Position numbers and translations under genes: made by a program
The notes under the pieces: model-generated
Told to the model about the DNA's origin: nothing
Seen by the model: only the letters and a program-made list of their open reading frames with translations
Databases searched by the model: none
Origin: a virus
IMG/VR virus record: IMGVR_UViG_3300042731_005935
Coordinates: 19,164 to 83,163 of that record
Reading direction: 5' to 3' (one strand)
Length of the DNA stretch: 64,000 nucleotides
Part shown: positions 26,230 to 34,127 of the stretch, one piece after another
Layout: each line of letters begins with the position of its first letter
Numbering within the stretch: position 1 is the first letter of the stretch

Positions 26230-27142
26230 TCTCCTTTGCTACCTCAGCGAGGACACTTTTGATCCCGCGTTTATTTTTTGCTTTCATTAGGAGCATTTCG
26301 ATAACCCTTAAAATGTTAACTTCTTCAATTTGTTTAGTACTTATATACAAATCACCGAGGGTTTCTTCGGTGACAATTTCTTCATGGACACCAAAGTTTA
26401 AAACATCTCTGGCTGGAGCAACCGGGATATCAACAACATCAAAATTCCTATCCGTCGAATCATAAACTACCACACGTGGTTTATGCTCTTTCATGTAGTC
26501 TGTGACCTCAAGACGCATCATTGGACCAGTGTTTGCAAAAACTCCCGGTTTTTGGCTTTTCGTATAGTAGTAATGCATTGATGATCGATGGATATCTCCC
26601 ATTACAATAAAGTCAAATAAATTGCCGTATGTATCTATCCACCTGGTTGTCTTCTTAAATTTGTGTCCAGGAAATAGGGAATTCCTTGTTATTGGAGCAT
26701 GAGCAGCAAGAACATTCCTATATGGGTCCCTTCGGAAATGCTTCGGGACAGGAAATTTATCTCCCCAATTACATCCATACAAAAAACAATTTCCACATTT
26801 TATTGGTTCACTTCCGAGTAATTCGATTACTCCAGAACGCGCCAGAATCGCAAGGTTATTGATTACTTTTTTATTCCTCATATACATATCATGTTGACCA
26901 TAAACAGTATAAAAGGGAACGTCTGGGAACCGCATGGTGATGGATAAAAACTTAAACAAGGCGAGAATATCCCGTGGAGAGTTAAAAAGATCACCCGCAC
27001 AAATTATTGGAGCGTTCCCCAAATCCGATGCAAGTTTGAAGACAAACTGCATTTTATTCCTGAAGTCAGAAAGTGGATTACCAAGTCTACCTCTTGGAAT
27101 CCTGCTCGTACAATGTGGATCACTAATGCCGATTAATTTCAT
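26204..27142 (-). CDS. SbcD/Mre11/gp47-like nuclease
   Basis: A 312-residue calcineurin-like phosphoesterase. Metal-binding motifs in order: GISDPHC (~4-10), ICAGDLFNSPRD (~47-58), VYGQHDMY (~79-86), AAHAPI and MGDIHRS (~180-186). These match the Mre11/SbcD/T4 gp47 nuclease, which works with gp46 to resect DNA ends for recombination and to degrade DNA. It lies between the two halves of the gp46-like ATPase. The first ATG is preceded by AGGAG. Confidence 0.85.
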   Translation of the reverse strand: MKLIGISDPHCTSRIPRGRLGNPLSDFRNKMQFVFKLASDLGNAPIICAGDLFNSPRDILALFKFLSITMRFPDVPFYTVYGQHDMYMRNKKVINNLAILARSGVIELLGSEPIKCGNCFLYGCNWGDKFPVPKHFRRDPYRNVLAAHAPITRNSLFPGHKFKKTTRWIDTYGNLFDFIVMGDIHRSSMHYYYTKSQKPGVFANTGPMMRLEVTDYMKEHKPRVVVYDSTDRNFDVVDIPVAPARDVLNFGVHEEIVTEETLGDLYISTKQIEEVNILRVIEMLLMKAKNKRGIKSVLAEVAKEIDIETDSI

Positions 27143-27155
27143 TTTTACTCCTAAT

Positions 27156-27269
27156 TTATTTTACAAGCGATTGTAAAAAACGACCAATAAAACTCCCAAG
27201 TGATAATGAAAAAAATGTTAAAATAATTATTCCCATAATGAGTAATTCAAATTTATTTTTCAATTTCAT
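27156..27269 (-). CDS. Tiny single-pass membrane protein
   Basis: A 37-residue frame MKLKNKFELLIMGIIILTFF... with a basic start and one long hydrophobic helix, ending FLQSLVK. AAGGA lies ~9 bases upstream; the start overlaps the 3' end of the gp46-N gene. It fills an otherwise empty 110-base gap. Small, so only moderate support. Confidence 0.45.
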   Translation of the reverse strand: MKLKNKFELLIMGIIILTFFSLSLGSFIGRFLQSLVK

Positions 27270-28218
27270 TTCGTATTTCCTTAATCCTCTCTGCGGTGAT
27301 TCTCGAAAGACAAGTTGGACATCTCCTCGATTTTTTTAATTCTTTTATGTAACTATTAAGCTTTTTAGAAAATTTCTCCCGAAGTTTTTCAAGTTCCGAT
27401 TGATTGTCAAGTAAGGATATAATTCCATCCTGTTTATCTTCCAAATCCTCAAGTTGTTCTCCAATTTTAATCGCTTCTTTAATTATATCTTCAGCTTTTA
27501 AAGCTCGCTCAAGTCTTCTCTTTGCCTGCTCTGCTGCTTTAATTTCAGCCACTATTGATTCTATAGTATAATATTTTCTTTCCAATTTTATTTGTTGTTG
27601 TTCGATTTTCTGGAGTTCTTCCATTATTGGTTCAAGTTTCTCCAGGTCTTTCAATGCGGCAATATCTTCTCGGACGCTTTTGCGTTCCTGAACGGCATCA
27701 TCTAATATAATAGATAGACTTTTAACGTCCTGGTTTATTCGTTTGATCCAATTATCTACCGAACTAACTTTTGTTATGTCGTTAATGATCTTTGTTACCT
27801 GACCGGCAGAATTGGAGACAATGTAAGGAAGATCAAGTTGACTTTGAAAGTTTATCTCCTTTAGATTTAATGCATCTTTAACCTCAGATGGAACTGTTTT
27901 ATTTATCTTCCTGAAAGTTTGCGTTTTACCTGATTTATTCTGCAAGGTATAAACCGGTTTTGATTCTCTTCCTTGTTTTAAATTAACAATAAATCCATCC
28001 GATGTTTTAAGTTCAATTTCAGATAGTGTATTTTTTGGAGCAAAGTGGCTCATAAACTTGAGATTAATCGGACGAAAATCTTTTATCCTTCTGATTGCTC
28101 GTAGGATGTTAGACTTACCTGCCAAGCCTTCTCCAATGATAGCATTGACTCCACGGTGGAAGACAAATTTTTGATCCTTATAACTTCGGAAATTTTTAAC
28201 TGTTAATATTTTTAACAT
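27253..28218 (-). CDS. SbcC/Rad50/gp46-like ATPase, N-terminal half with zinc hook
   Basis: A 321-residue protein. It begins MLKILTVKNFRSYKDQKF, the classic start of RecF/SMC-type ATPases, followed by Walker A GEGLAGKSN (~33-41) and a Q-loop region. A long coiled coil (~180-300) ends at CPTC (~301-304), the Rad50 zinc hook, after which only ~17 residues remain. The returning coil and Walker B are in a separate gene at 24610-25230. It overlaps the upstream gene by 23 bases. Confidence 0.85.
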   Translation of the reverse strand: MLKILTVKNFRSYKDQKFVFHRGVNAIIGEGLAGKSNILRAIRRIKDFRPINLKFMSHFAPKNTLSEIELKTSDGFIVNLKQGRESKPVYTLQNKSGKTQTFRKINKTVPSEVKDALNLKEINFQSQLDLPYIVSNSAGQVTKIINDITKVSSVDNWIKRINQDVKSLSIILDDAVQERKSVREDIAALKDLEKLEPIMEELQKIEQQQIKLERKYYTIESIVAEIKAAEQAKRRLERALKAEDIIKEAIKIGEQLEDLEDKQDGIISLLDNQSELEKLREKFSKKLNSYIKELKKSRRCPTCLSRITAERIKEIRNEIEK

Positions 28219-28462
28219 TTTTTCGATGCTTTCTTATTCGCCTGATTATTGCTGCAAATTCCCTGGAAAAAGAACTTATTTTGTGAAGTTTTACTCCTAA
28301 TTTCCTCGCTGGTAAATCTCTGCCTTGGTTGAAACTGGCTACATTTTTGGATAAGTCATCTACCATCAAGATTAATCGTTTGAACAGGTGGTCAATATTA
28401 TCCTTTTTTATTGTCTTTTCAATTTCTTCTTCCATGTTTTGTATGACTCGCCTACGTGGCAT
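28196..28462 (-). CDS. Small basic protein, histone-H1/Hc1-like
   Basis: An 88-residue basic protein starting MPRRRVIQ after AAGGAG. The second half (NQGRDLPARKLGVKLHKISS followed by a basic helix) resembles bacterial Hc1-like domains with 'G.K.AA.R.rk.L..l' and a Lys-rich tail. It may bind DNA. Resemblance is by eye only. Confidence 0.45.
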   Translation of the reverse strand: MPRRRVIQNMEEEIEKTIKKDNIDHLFKRLILMVDDLSKNVASFNQGRDLPARKLGVKLHKISSFSREFAAIIRRIRKHRKNVKNINS

Positions 28463-28463
28463 A

Positions 28464-28604
28464 TTAAAATCTCCTTAGCCAGTTATTAAATTTATCCAAT
28501 GATGATTTGTGAATAAATTTCCAAATAAGTATAATTAAATTACTGGTGTATTTGCGAAAGCAAATCAAAAATAATCCAATAAAAAGATAATTAATTGAAT
28601 TCAC
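28464..28604 (-). CDS. Tiny membrane protein (GTG start)
   Basis: A 46-residue frame beginning at a GTG that overlaps the upstream TGA (GTGA). It holds a hydrophobic stretch (INYLFIGLFLICF) and a basic tail, and ends just before the next gene's ATG, containing that gene's ribosome site. It explains an otherwise unassigned gap; moderate support. Confidence 0.4.
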   Translation of the reverse strand: MNSINYLFIGLFLICFRKYTSNLIILIWKFIHKSSLDKFNNWLRRF

Positions 28605-29500
28605 CTCAAGAAAACTCTTTCCCACTGATCGAAAGTCTCCTTTTCAAGAAAACTCTTAAAATGATATTTATCGAAAACCTGGATAAATTTCTTGCGCGTA
28701 CATTTATCCCGGCGGATAAAAGGATCTTTCATTTTTTCTGGCATATATGGAAGAGTAACGATTGGAAGATTTTTCTTTATTATCTTTTGACCTTCGTCAG
28801 AAGTAATTCGATCATATATAACGCCTGTTGATATCTCTCCGCGGACATATTGCATGGTACGACTTCTTGGACCCTTTTTCATGTCTTTCGGGTCTCCACA
28901 ACCTTTAATGCCAATAACATTATCTCCAGAACAACCGCCGATTGATTTGCAAATTGGCCATTGTGACGGAAGCACTTTATAAATTGAAATAAACTTCTCC
29001 GCCGTCATCCGTTTAAATGTTGTTGGGTTTATAATATCACAATGATCTAAACATTGCCACATGTCGTTGTCCGCTGTTACCATCAAGACTTTCTTTGTTT
29101 TGAGTCGTTCAGCAATTACCGCCATAAAGTCGTCAGATTCGTAGCCTCTTTGTTGGAAATGGTTCATAAATCCCATGTGATGGAGTGTGGAATCTTTTAA
29201 TTCGTTTTCTTGTTTGAATTTAAGTTTATATTCTTCCTCTTCTGTTGGGGTAAGATCTGTTCGGCGATTAAATTTATAAATTGGATAAACTTCTTTCCGG
29301 AAATTAGTTGGGTGGTCCCAGCAAAATAGGATATGGCGGGTCCTAAATTTCTTTCCTAATTGTAGAACTTTTTTTAGAAATCCATAGATTACTCCAGTTG
29401 GTTTATTGTTATATGTTAACACCGGTCCGAATGCAAAGAAAGCAGCATAAACCAAACTGGAGCAATCAATTACCAAATGATTTTTATTAAAAATCTTCAT
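28601..29500 (-). CDS. 5'-3' exonuclease / flap endonuclease (RNase H, gp rnh-like)
   Basis: A 299-residue PIN-fold nuclease: VIDCSSLVYAAFFAFG (~9-24), FCWDHPTNFRKEVYPIYKFNR (metal and arch region), the ESDD motif (~121-124), MVTADNDMWQCL (~140-151), and GDNVIGIKGCG for the helix-hairpin-helix. It matches T4 RNase H/T5 flap nuclease, which removes RNA primers and flaps at the fork. Lies next to the recombinase. Confidence 0.85.
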   Translation of the reverse strand: MKIFNKNHLVIDCSSLVYAAFFAFGPVLTYNNKPTGVIYGFLKKVLQLGKKFRTRHILFCWDHPTNFRKEVYPIYKFNRRTDLTPTEEEEYKLKFKQENELKDSTLHHMGFMNHFQQRGYESDDFMAVIAERLKTKKVLMVTADNDMWQCLDHCDIINPTTFKRMTAEKFISIYKVLPSQWPICKSIGGCSGDNVIGIKGCGDPKDMKKGPRSRTMQYVRGEISTGVIYDRITSDEGQKIIKKNLPIVTLPYMPEKMKDPFIRRDKCTRKKFIQVFDKYHFKSFLEKETFDQWERVFLR

Positions 29501-29673
29501 TTTTTATGATATCTTTCATCGGTTAATATTTCATCAAGAAGAAGTTTTGCATATTCCGGTTCTTCTGGAAGTTTTCTCATTGCTTCATCAATCTTATTGC
29601 ACATCCAATTGATTGTTCGCTGCAATTCAAGAATATGGTTTTTTCTTTTTTCTGCCTGCTTATAAATATCCAT
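29497..29673 (-). CDS. Small helical protein
   Basis: A 58-residue charged helical protein (MDIYKQAEKRKNHILEL...) filling the gap between the recombinase and the flap nuclease. Its TGA overlaps the downstream ATG (ATGA). Probable coiled coil; function unknown. Confidence 0.55.
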   Translation of the reverse strand: MDIYKQAEKRKNHILELQRTINWMCNKIDEAMRKLPEEPEYAKLLLDEILTDERYHKK

Positions 29674-30783
29674 CTATAATTCCTTGCCACCAAGTTGATC
29701 AATTTCTCCATCAAAAGCTTCCTCAACTCGGTTCCAAATTCTTTCGACTTTTCTGGAGAGTTTATCCTCAAGACCGCGTTTCTTAACTTCCGATGCAAAC
29801 TTCAGCCAGTTTGCTTCTGAAGTATCGAGACCTTTCCATTTTTCGATCTTGTGCTTTTTCAGGTAATTTGCCATGGCGATAACATCACTCATACCATGGT
29901 TTCGAATAATGACAAATTCTTGAGTGTTGAATGCCGGCCCAACTTTGCTTCTTTCAACATTAACTCCGCAAAGTGTTCCATAAACCCTGTATTCTCCGAG
30001 GCGTTGTTTGGAGAGTTTCTTGATTACTCTTATCCATGGCACCAGGTGAGTGTAGAAGTTAAGAGCATCTCCACCACTCCTGTATTGTTTCTTTCCAAAT
30101 GTAATGCCGATCCTTGATTTTGTTTGACTGATGATAATCAAAGTGGCGTCCACCTTGTTGCTTTCGATAAGTTCACAAACATCGGCGAAAAACTGCCAGG
30201 CAAATTGTTGCTTTTTCAGTTTCATGCTTTTGGCAATATCTTCATCCTTTGTTTCCCTGATCTTGTTATCATGGATCGATCGGAAGGAATCCCATGAATC
30301 GATGATATAAAGAAGAGCCTCTCCTTTTTTGAGTTTGTCCGCCTCTTCAAGAAAGTCCCGGCCGGCGGATTCAATTGTTTTACTCCTCCGCCATGTTATC
30401 ATCTTTTCGAATTTCTCTCCATACATGCGTTTCAATGGAAAGTCCATAACTCCCTCTCCATTATTATACACGACTTTAGCTTTTTTTACCTTGCCAAATA
30501 TGTTGCTTTTGATGGAGTAAATGAATTTCAGGAACCAGAAGACAAGTTCAAGAGCAAGCAATGTCTTTCCGCTTGATCCATCTCCTACAATATTTGAAAC
30601 TCTGGCACGTGGCCACCCAAACTTTGCTAAACCAGTTAGAGCAAGATTGAGCATTGTGGCACCAGAAGTAAAGAACTCAACCTTTTTGCTCCTCTCCCTG
30701 GAACCTTTCTTCGATTTCCCTGACAATTTCACGGACTTTGCGAGAGTCTGCGTTTTCTTCCTCCGTTTCGGTAATACCTTCAT
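29674..30783 (-). CDS. RecA/UvsX-like recombinase
   Basis: A 369-residue strand-exchange ATPase. A basic N-terminus (MKVLPKRRKK, then a Ser/Lys-rich stretch) precedes the RecA core: Walker A GDGSSGKT (~66-73), an acidic NNGEGVMDF in place of the usual catalytic-Glu strand, Walker B ALLYIIDSWDS, and IISQTKSRIG. It should coat single-stranded DNA made by gp46/47 and pair it with homologous DNA. Start 30783 is chosen for its GGGAGG site, though the frame opens earlier. Confidence 0.8.
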   Translation of the reverse strand: MKVLPKRRKKTQTLAKSVKLSGKSKKGSRERSKKVEFFTSGATMLNLALTGLAKFGWPRARVSNIVGDGSSGKTLLALELVFWFLKFIYSIKSNIFGKVKKAKVVYNNGEGVMDFPLKRMYGEKFEKMITWRRSKTIESAGRDFLEEADKLKKGEALLYIIDSWDSFRSIHDNKIRETKDEDIAKSMKLKKQQFAWQFFADVCELIESNKVDATLIIISQTKSRIGITFGKKQYRSGGDALNFYTHLVPWIRVIKKLSKQRLGEYRVYGTLCGVNVERSKVGPAFNTQEFVIIRNHGMSDVIAMANYLKKHKIEKWKGLDTSEANWLKFASEVKKRGLEDKLSRKVERIWNRVEEAFDGEIDQLGGKEL

Positions 30784-30979
30784 AGTTCCTCCCATTTCTT
30801 ACGCCGCGCTTTCCTTTGTTAAATTCAATCATACTTCTTTTAAGGAATTCAATACTGTTAATTAAATCCCTCGTGGTGAACTTTTTGGAGTTATCTCCAA
30901 TAATAGATTCATTCCTATAGATTTCCTCGGAAAATCCTTTGCTTGAGTAAATTCCAATTTTAATATCAATCTTCGGCAT
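30677..30979 (-). CDS. Unknown protein overlapping the recombinase start
   Basis: A 100-residue protein beginning MPKIDIKIGIYSSKG after GGAGAAAAAG. The first ~60 residues look like a small alpha/beta domain; the last 35 are hydrophilic (E/R-rich) and overlap the recombinase gene by ~107 bases in a different frame. Unknown family. Confidence 0.5.
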   Translation of the reverse strand: MPKIDIKIGIYSSKGFSEEIYRNESIIGDNSKKFTTRDLINSIEFLKRSMIEFNKGKRGVRNGRNYEGITETEEENADSRKVREIVREIEERFQGEEQKG

Positions 30980-31184
30980 CTTTTTCTCCAATTTCTTCAA
31001 AGCTAACCGTAAATACTTGGAGGACGACATACTTTTGACCAGGAACGGTTAAATCTATTATTGCGGCATTAATTTCGTCTTTACTGCCAGATTTTATAAA
31101 TTGGAGCCTTCCTTTTGTATGGATGCGGAAGAGTCCAAGTTCTGTGTGATATTGGAAATTCAAAGGTTCTGTAGGCATATCCAT
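30966..31184 (-). CDS. Unknown small beta-rich protein
   Basis: A 72-residue protein (MDMPTEPLNFQYHTELGLF...) predicted beta-rich with an acidic end, overlapping the downstream gene by 14 bases. AAGGAAA precedes the start. No family recognised. Confidence 0.5.
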   Translation of the reverse strand: MDMPTEPLNFQYHTELGLFRIHTKGRLQFIKSGSKDEINAAIIDLTVPGQKYVVLQVFTVSFEEIGEKDAED

Positions 31185-31189
31185 TTTCC

Positions 31190-31444
31190 TTATATCTTTA
31201 ATGCTTCAGTAAGTTGCTCCGGCCATGGATGACCAGACTCTGCCAGATAGTTATTTATTAATGCTTTGATATCAAATATGCGTTTATTGGTGGAAGCAAA
31301 GTCTCCGTGGAAAAGTGAGAGCGCCCGATACATTCCAGCTTCAAGTTCTCTCCTGAAATTTGAATTTGGATTTATGTCATAGAAAGAAATTTCGTAAAAT
31401 TTTTCACCATATTTAATAATAATTTTAGTAGGAATATTGCCCAT
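31190..31444 (-). CDS. Unknown small protein
   Basis: An 84-residue protein starting MGNIPTKIIIKYGEKFYE with AAGGAGGAG upstream of ATG 31444. Short beta domain followed by a helix. No motif recognised; lies in the recombination gene block. Confidence 0.5.
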   Translation of the reverse strand: MGNIPTKIIIKYGEKFYEISFYDINPNSNFRRELEAGMYRALSLFHGDFASTNKRIFDIKALINNYLAESGHPWPEQLTEALKI

Positions 31445-31457
31445 TATTTTCTCCTCC

Positions 31458-31889
31458 TTAGAATGGAATATCATCCTCCCTATCTTCTACTTTCTTATCA
31501 TATTGGTAAAATTTTCTATCATAATCCTCATTTATCTGTGGTTTCGGTGTTCTTTTTACTTTTGAATTTTTAATGTATTTTAGAATCCCGGTTGCAGCAG
31601 CTTTCCAATGGTCTCTCCTTGGGATCTTATTTGCTGGTTTGGATGCTCTATCAATAATCCGTATAAGTCTTTTATATAGGTAGTTTGGGATAACATAGCA
31701 TTTTATCCTCGGAGTATAATTCATCGCTCGATTAATAGAATTAAATTCTACATCTGTATAGAAAATTTGAGCAAGAAAAGCGCCAGGCTTCTTCTTCTCG
31801 GACATGCGAGTTAAAACTTTAGTTGCGCCTTCCATTTTCTTCACTTGCTCTGGAGTTAATTCGATTTCAATTTGCAGGATTGGTTTCAT
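31458..31889 (-). CDS. Protein with SSB-type C-terminal tip (DDIPF)
   Basis: A 143-residue protein: beta-rich N-terminus, basic middle (KIPRRDHWK, KVKRTPKPQ), then an acidic tail ending EDREDDIPF. Bacterial SSB proteins end in D-D-I-P-F, the docking site for many repair and replication proteins. The body does not obviously look like an OB-fold SSB, and a gp32-like SSB is encoded elsewhere. It may be a second SSB or a mimic that recruits SSB partners (inference). Confidence 0.55.
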   Translation of the reverse strand: MKPILQIEIELTPEQVKKMEGATKVLTRMSEKKKPGAFLAQIFYTDVEFNSINRAMNYTPRIKCYVIPNYLYKRLIRIIDRASKPANKIPRRDHWKAAATGILKYIKNSKVKRTPKPQINEDYDRKFYQYDKKVEDREDDIPF

Positions 31890-31890
31890 T

Positions 31891-32223
31891 TTATTCTTTC
31901 TTGTAACGAAGATATTTCCTATTGTAGTGAAGATATTTCCACACTTTGTGGCTTTTTAAAATCATTGACCGTTCAACATTATTTGTAGAAATATCTCCTC
32001 TTTGTGCCATCAAATGGATTGCAAACATCAAATGTCCGAGTTCCGTTTCAAGATCTCCACGGTTGTTATACTCAATACCTTCGAAACTCGCGTGGTAACC
32101 GTGTCTCTGGATTTTACCGATTATTTGTAATACTTCACCGATTTCTTCCACGAGAAGTGAAAATCGTTCGTATTCTTCCGGAGTCATCGTGTCATAGCCA
32201 GATGGAGGTGGATGATTTTTCAT
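31891..32223 (-). CDS. MazG-like nucleotide pyrophosphohydrolase
   Basis: A 110-residue all-alpha protein with LLVEEIGEVLQIIGKIQRHG and a later ETELGHLMFAIHLM, the two acidic helices of MazG-type NTP pyrophosphatases. Start ATG 32223 overlaps the upstream stop (ATGA). It likely hydrolyses a nucleotide triphosphate or (p)ppGpp-like signal, as proposed for phage MazG proteins; substrate unknown. Confidence 0.65.
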   Translation of the reverse strand: MKNHPPPSGYDTMTPEEYERFSLLVEEIGEVLQIIGKIQRHGYHASFEGIEYNNRGDLETELGHLMFAIHLMAQRGDISTNNVERSMILKSHKVWKYLHYNRKYLRYKKE

Positions 32224-32393
32224 TGAATTGTTTTTCCTTCTTTCACAATAAGGTTGCAAAGTATCGCCTCATTTTCATCGATATTCCGGTCAAGATGACA
32301 TTGACACCTCCAGTCTGGTTTTTCTTCTCCGACCGGGTTATTGCGGAATAATGGTTCATCAAAACAACTGACATAGCAAACAGAGCAATGCAT
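32220..32393 (-). CDS. Small Cys-rich protein
   Basis: A 57-residue protein (MHCSVCYVSCFDEPLF...CQCHL...C) with an excellent AGGAGG site. Its ATG overlaps the deaminase stop (TGATG) and its stop overlaps the MazG-like start. The paired Cys/His suggest zinc binding. Unknown family. Confidence 0.55.
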   Translation of the reverse strand: MHCSVCYVSCFDEPLFRNNPVGEEKPDWRCQCHLDRNIDENEAILCNLIVKEGKTIQ

Positions 32394-32938
32394 CACAACC
32401 TCCTATCGGAAGTAAAGGACATTATGATTCTTTTGATTTGGTTTATTTCGGAATGTGTGAAATGGATTTCTTCCGTTTCAAGTTTATATTCCTCTGCCTT
32501 CTTGAGCCAATATCTATCGCGTTCCTCGTCATCACTCTGGTAAATAAGTTCATAATATATTTTAGTGATTCCGACTCGTTTGATATTCTTTAGACAGTGA
32601 ATGCATGGGAATAAAGTGCAGTAAAGAACAGAACCACGGAGACCGATTCCGCCGAATTCTGCTATTTGGTTGATGGCGTTTTGTTCTGCATGAATCGATG
32701 GGCAGTCCTGGTACTTTTTAATTCCGGAATCATCTCTTCCAAGTTCTCTCCGCAAACAGAATTTGGGCCCTTTATCCGTGCATTGCGGCTCGCCAGGCAT
32801 ACTGCCATTATAGCCGGTTGCAACGACTCGCCTACCGGAAACAATTACTGCTCCGGTAGGACGAGAGTTGCAACCGGACCTCACGGCGGCCAGTTTTGCC
32901 AACGCCATGAAGTACTTATTCCAAGGAAGCCGGTTCAT
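32393..32938 (-). CDS. Deoxycytidylate (dCMP) deaminase
   Basis: A 181-residue zinc deaminase. SRPTGAVIV and GYNG precede the zinc motif SIHAEQNAI (~88-96) and TLFPCIHCLKNI (~114-125), the HAE...PCxxC signature. dCMP deaminase makes dUMP, the substrate for thymidylate synthase, encoded two genes upstream. Start 32938 overlaps the upstream stop (TAATG); a longer reading exists but is less likely. Confidence 0.85.
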   Translation of the reverse strand: MNRLPWNKYFMALAKLAAVRSGCNSRPTGAVIVSGRRVVATGYNGSMPGEPQCTDKGPKFCLRRELGRDDSGIKKYQDCPSIHAEQNAINQIAEFGGIGLRGSVLYCTLFPCIHCLKNIKRVGITKIYYELIYQSDDEERDRYWLKKAEEYKLETEEIHFTHSEINQIKRIIMSFTSDRRL

Positions 32939-33144
32939 TAATCTGCCGCTCTGGAATACGGAAATTTCCGCATCCGCAGGGCACATTCAAAAGCATCGCG
33001 GAGTTTTTCGTCCGAAGCATGGAAGTTTTCTTTGATCCATTCAAGGACGATTCTGGGCGACGAAGCATCTTGGGCCCGCAAGGTAAACATTTCCTCATCG
33101 TCTCCAATTTTAACCAATGTTGGACATGTTGATTTAAGTGCCAT
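32938..33144 (-). CDS. Unknown small protein
   Basis: A 68-residue protein (MALKSTCPTLVKIGDDEEMF...) preceded by AAGGAG. Acidic, with a helical C-terminus. Lies between deaminase and thymidylate-synthase-like genes, so may belong to nucleotide metabolism, but no domain is recognised. Confidence 0.5.
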   Translation of the reverse strand: MALKSTCPTLVKIGDDEEMFTLRAQDASSPRIVLEWIKENFHASDEKLRDAFECALRMRKFPYSRAAD

Positions 33145-33160
33145 ATTTCTTCTCCTTTCT

Positions 33161-33265
33161 TTAGTTAAAGTATATCATATAAAGAACCCCTAATGATATA
33201 CCAATCCATATTCCGGATGAAAAGCCTTGCCACCAAATTTTCCAAAAATCTTTTTTGTTATTCAT
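33161..33265 (-). CDS. Tiny membrane protein
   Basis: A 34-residue frame MNNKKDFWKIWWQGF... followed by a hydrophobic helix (GIWIGISLGVLYMIYF). Its ATG overlaps the upstream TGA, and AAAGGAG for the next gene follows. It fills an otherwise empty ~115-base gap. Confidence 0.45.
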   Translation of the reverse strand: MNNKKDFWKIWWQGFSSGIWIGISLGVLYMIYFN

Positions 33266-34017
33266 TTAATTTCATCAATCCTTTTCTCCCTGGGATTCTT
33301 CCGAAGATAAGCTGCTACCGCTTCAATCTGATAATGATAACAGTGGAGTCCTTGGGAGTAAAACGAAAGTGGGCCGGGTTCAATACCGAGTTGGTCGGCG
33401 ATGTATTGGTTAAGGAGTGTAAATCCTCCCATATTCTCCGGGAACCCAGCATATAAGTCCCATGAACGGTAAACAATGCCAAGAAGTACTTTCTTGGCTT
33501 TGACTTTGATATCAAGACCTCGAAGACATGGCGATGTCCTCCGCTCGGTTTCAGTCGTGTAAGGGATATCATAATTGAAGTTGATTCGTGGGTCGCCAAC
33601 AGTAATAAAACAATGGTTGTTTCCGAATCCTTTGGTGGCAAGATGTCTAATGCACCAATCAAGCTGAGTGATCATTGCTCCGCTGAATGGATGTGCAAAG
33701 TGACCATTGATCCATGTAGAATACCTGTACTCCTCATTTGGATTGAGTTCAGGGTCCATAAGATAGTTGGTGAAGTACTTCTCGATTTCTTCATCCGTAG
33801 TGGTTGCAGGAATGCCGGTTGGCATGATTGGTGCAAGCGGACGGGTATGCGGGTAGTGAATGAATCCAGCGGCGACCGGGAATTCTAATCTTCCGCCGCC
33901 CTTGCCTGAACCTTCATCAATAGCGATATTGTATCCGGTTTCGTAGCATTTTGAAATCAATTGGAAGTATGCTTCATCCAACGTCATTGCTTCGACAAAT
34001 GCTGGGACGAATTTCAT
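33262..34017 (-). CDS. Thymidylate synthase / pyrimidine hydroxymethylase family protein
   Basis: A 251-residue enzyme of the ThyA superfamily. The probable nucleophile is Cys in TSPCLRGLDIKV (~160-171). Then come YRSWDLYAGFPENMGGFTLL (the RSxDxxxGxPxN nucleotide-binding motif), GIEPGPLSFYSQGLHCYHY and a C-terminal helix. In classical ThyA the Cys is followed by His and the strand by Gln; here they are Leu and Asp, so the exact reaction (dUMP methylation or hydroxymethylation) cannot be settled by eye. Confidence 0.7.
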   Translation of the reverse strand: MKFVPAFVEAMTLDEAYFQLISKCYETGYNIAIDEGSGKGGGRLEFPVAAGFIHYPHTRPLAPIMPTGIPATTTDEEIEKYFTNYLMDPELNPNEEYRYSTWINGHFAHPFSGAMITQLDWCIRHLATKGFGNNHCFITVGDPRINFNYDIPYTTETERRTSPCLRGLDIKVKAKKVLLGIVYRSWDLYAGFPENMGGFTLLNQYIADQLGIEPGPLSFYSQGLHCYHYQIEAVAAYLRKNPREKRIDEIK

Positions 34018-34127
34018 TTTACCTCCTCCTTTTTTTCAAGAACACCTCCGCAACAACATAAATCTCCGTCATCAAACGGCGCTGATTCCTCATAGCCACA
34101 GTTTTCACAACAGAGTAAATCTTTCAT
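34014..34127 (-). CDS. Tiny zinc-ribbon protein
   Basis: A 37-residue frame (MKDLLCCENCGYEES...LCCCGGVL) with CxxC pairs, a very short zinc ribbon. Its TGA overlaps the next ATG and it carries that gene's GGAGG ribosome site. It fills the gap here; function unknown. Confidence 0.45.
   Translation of the reverse strand: MKDLLCCENCGYEESAPFDDGDLCCCGGVLEKKEEVK

Noticed and set aside
32666-32941. Plus-strand frame across the dCMP deaminase gene
   Set aside because: Antisense to a gene with a clear HAE/PCxxC motif; no independent support.
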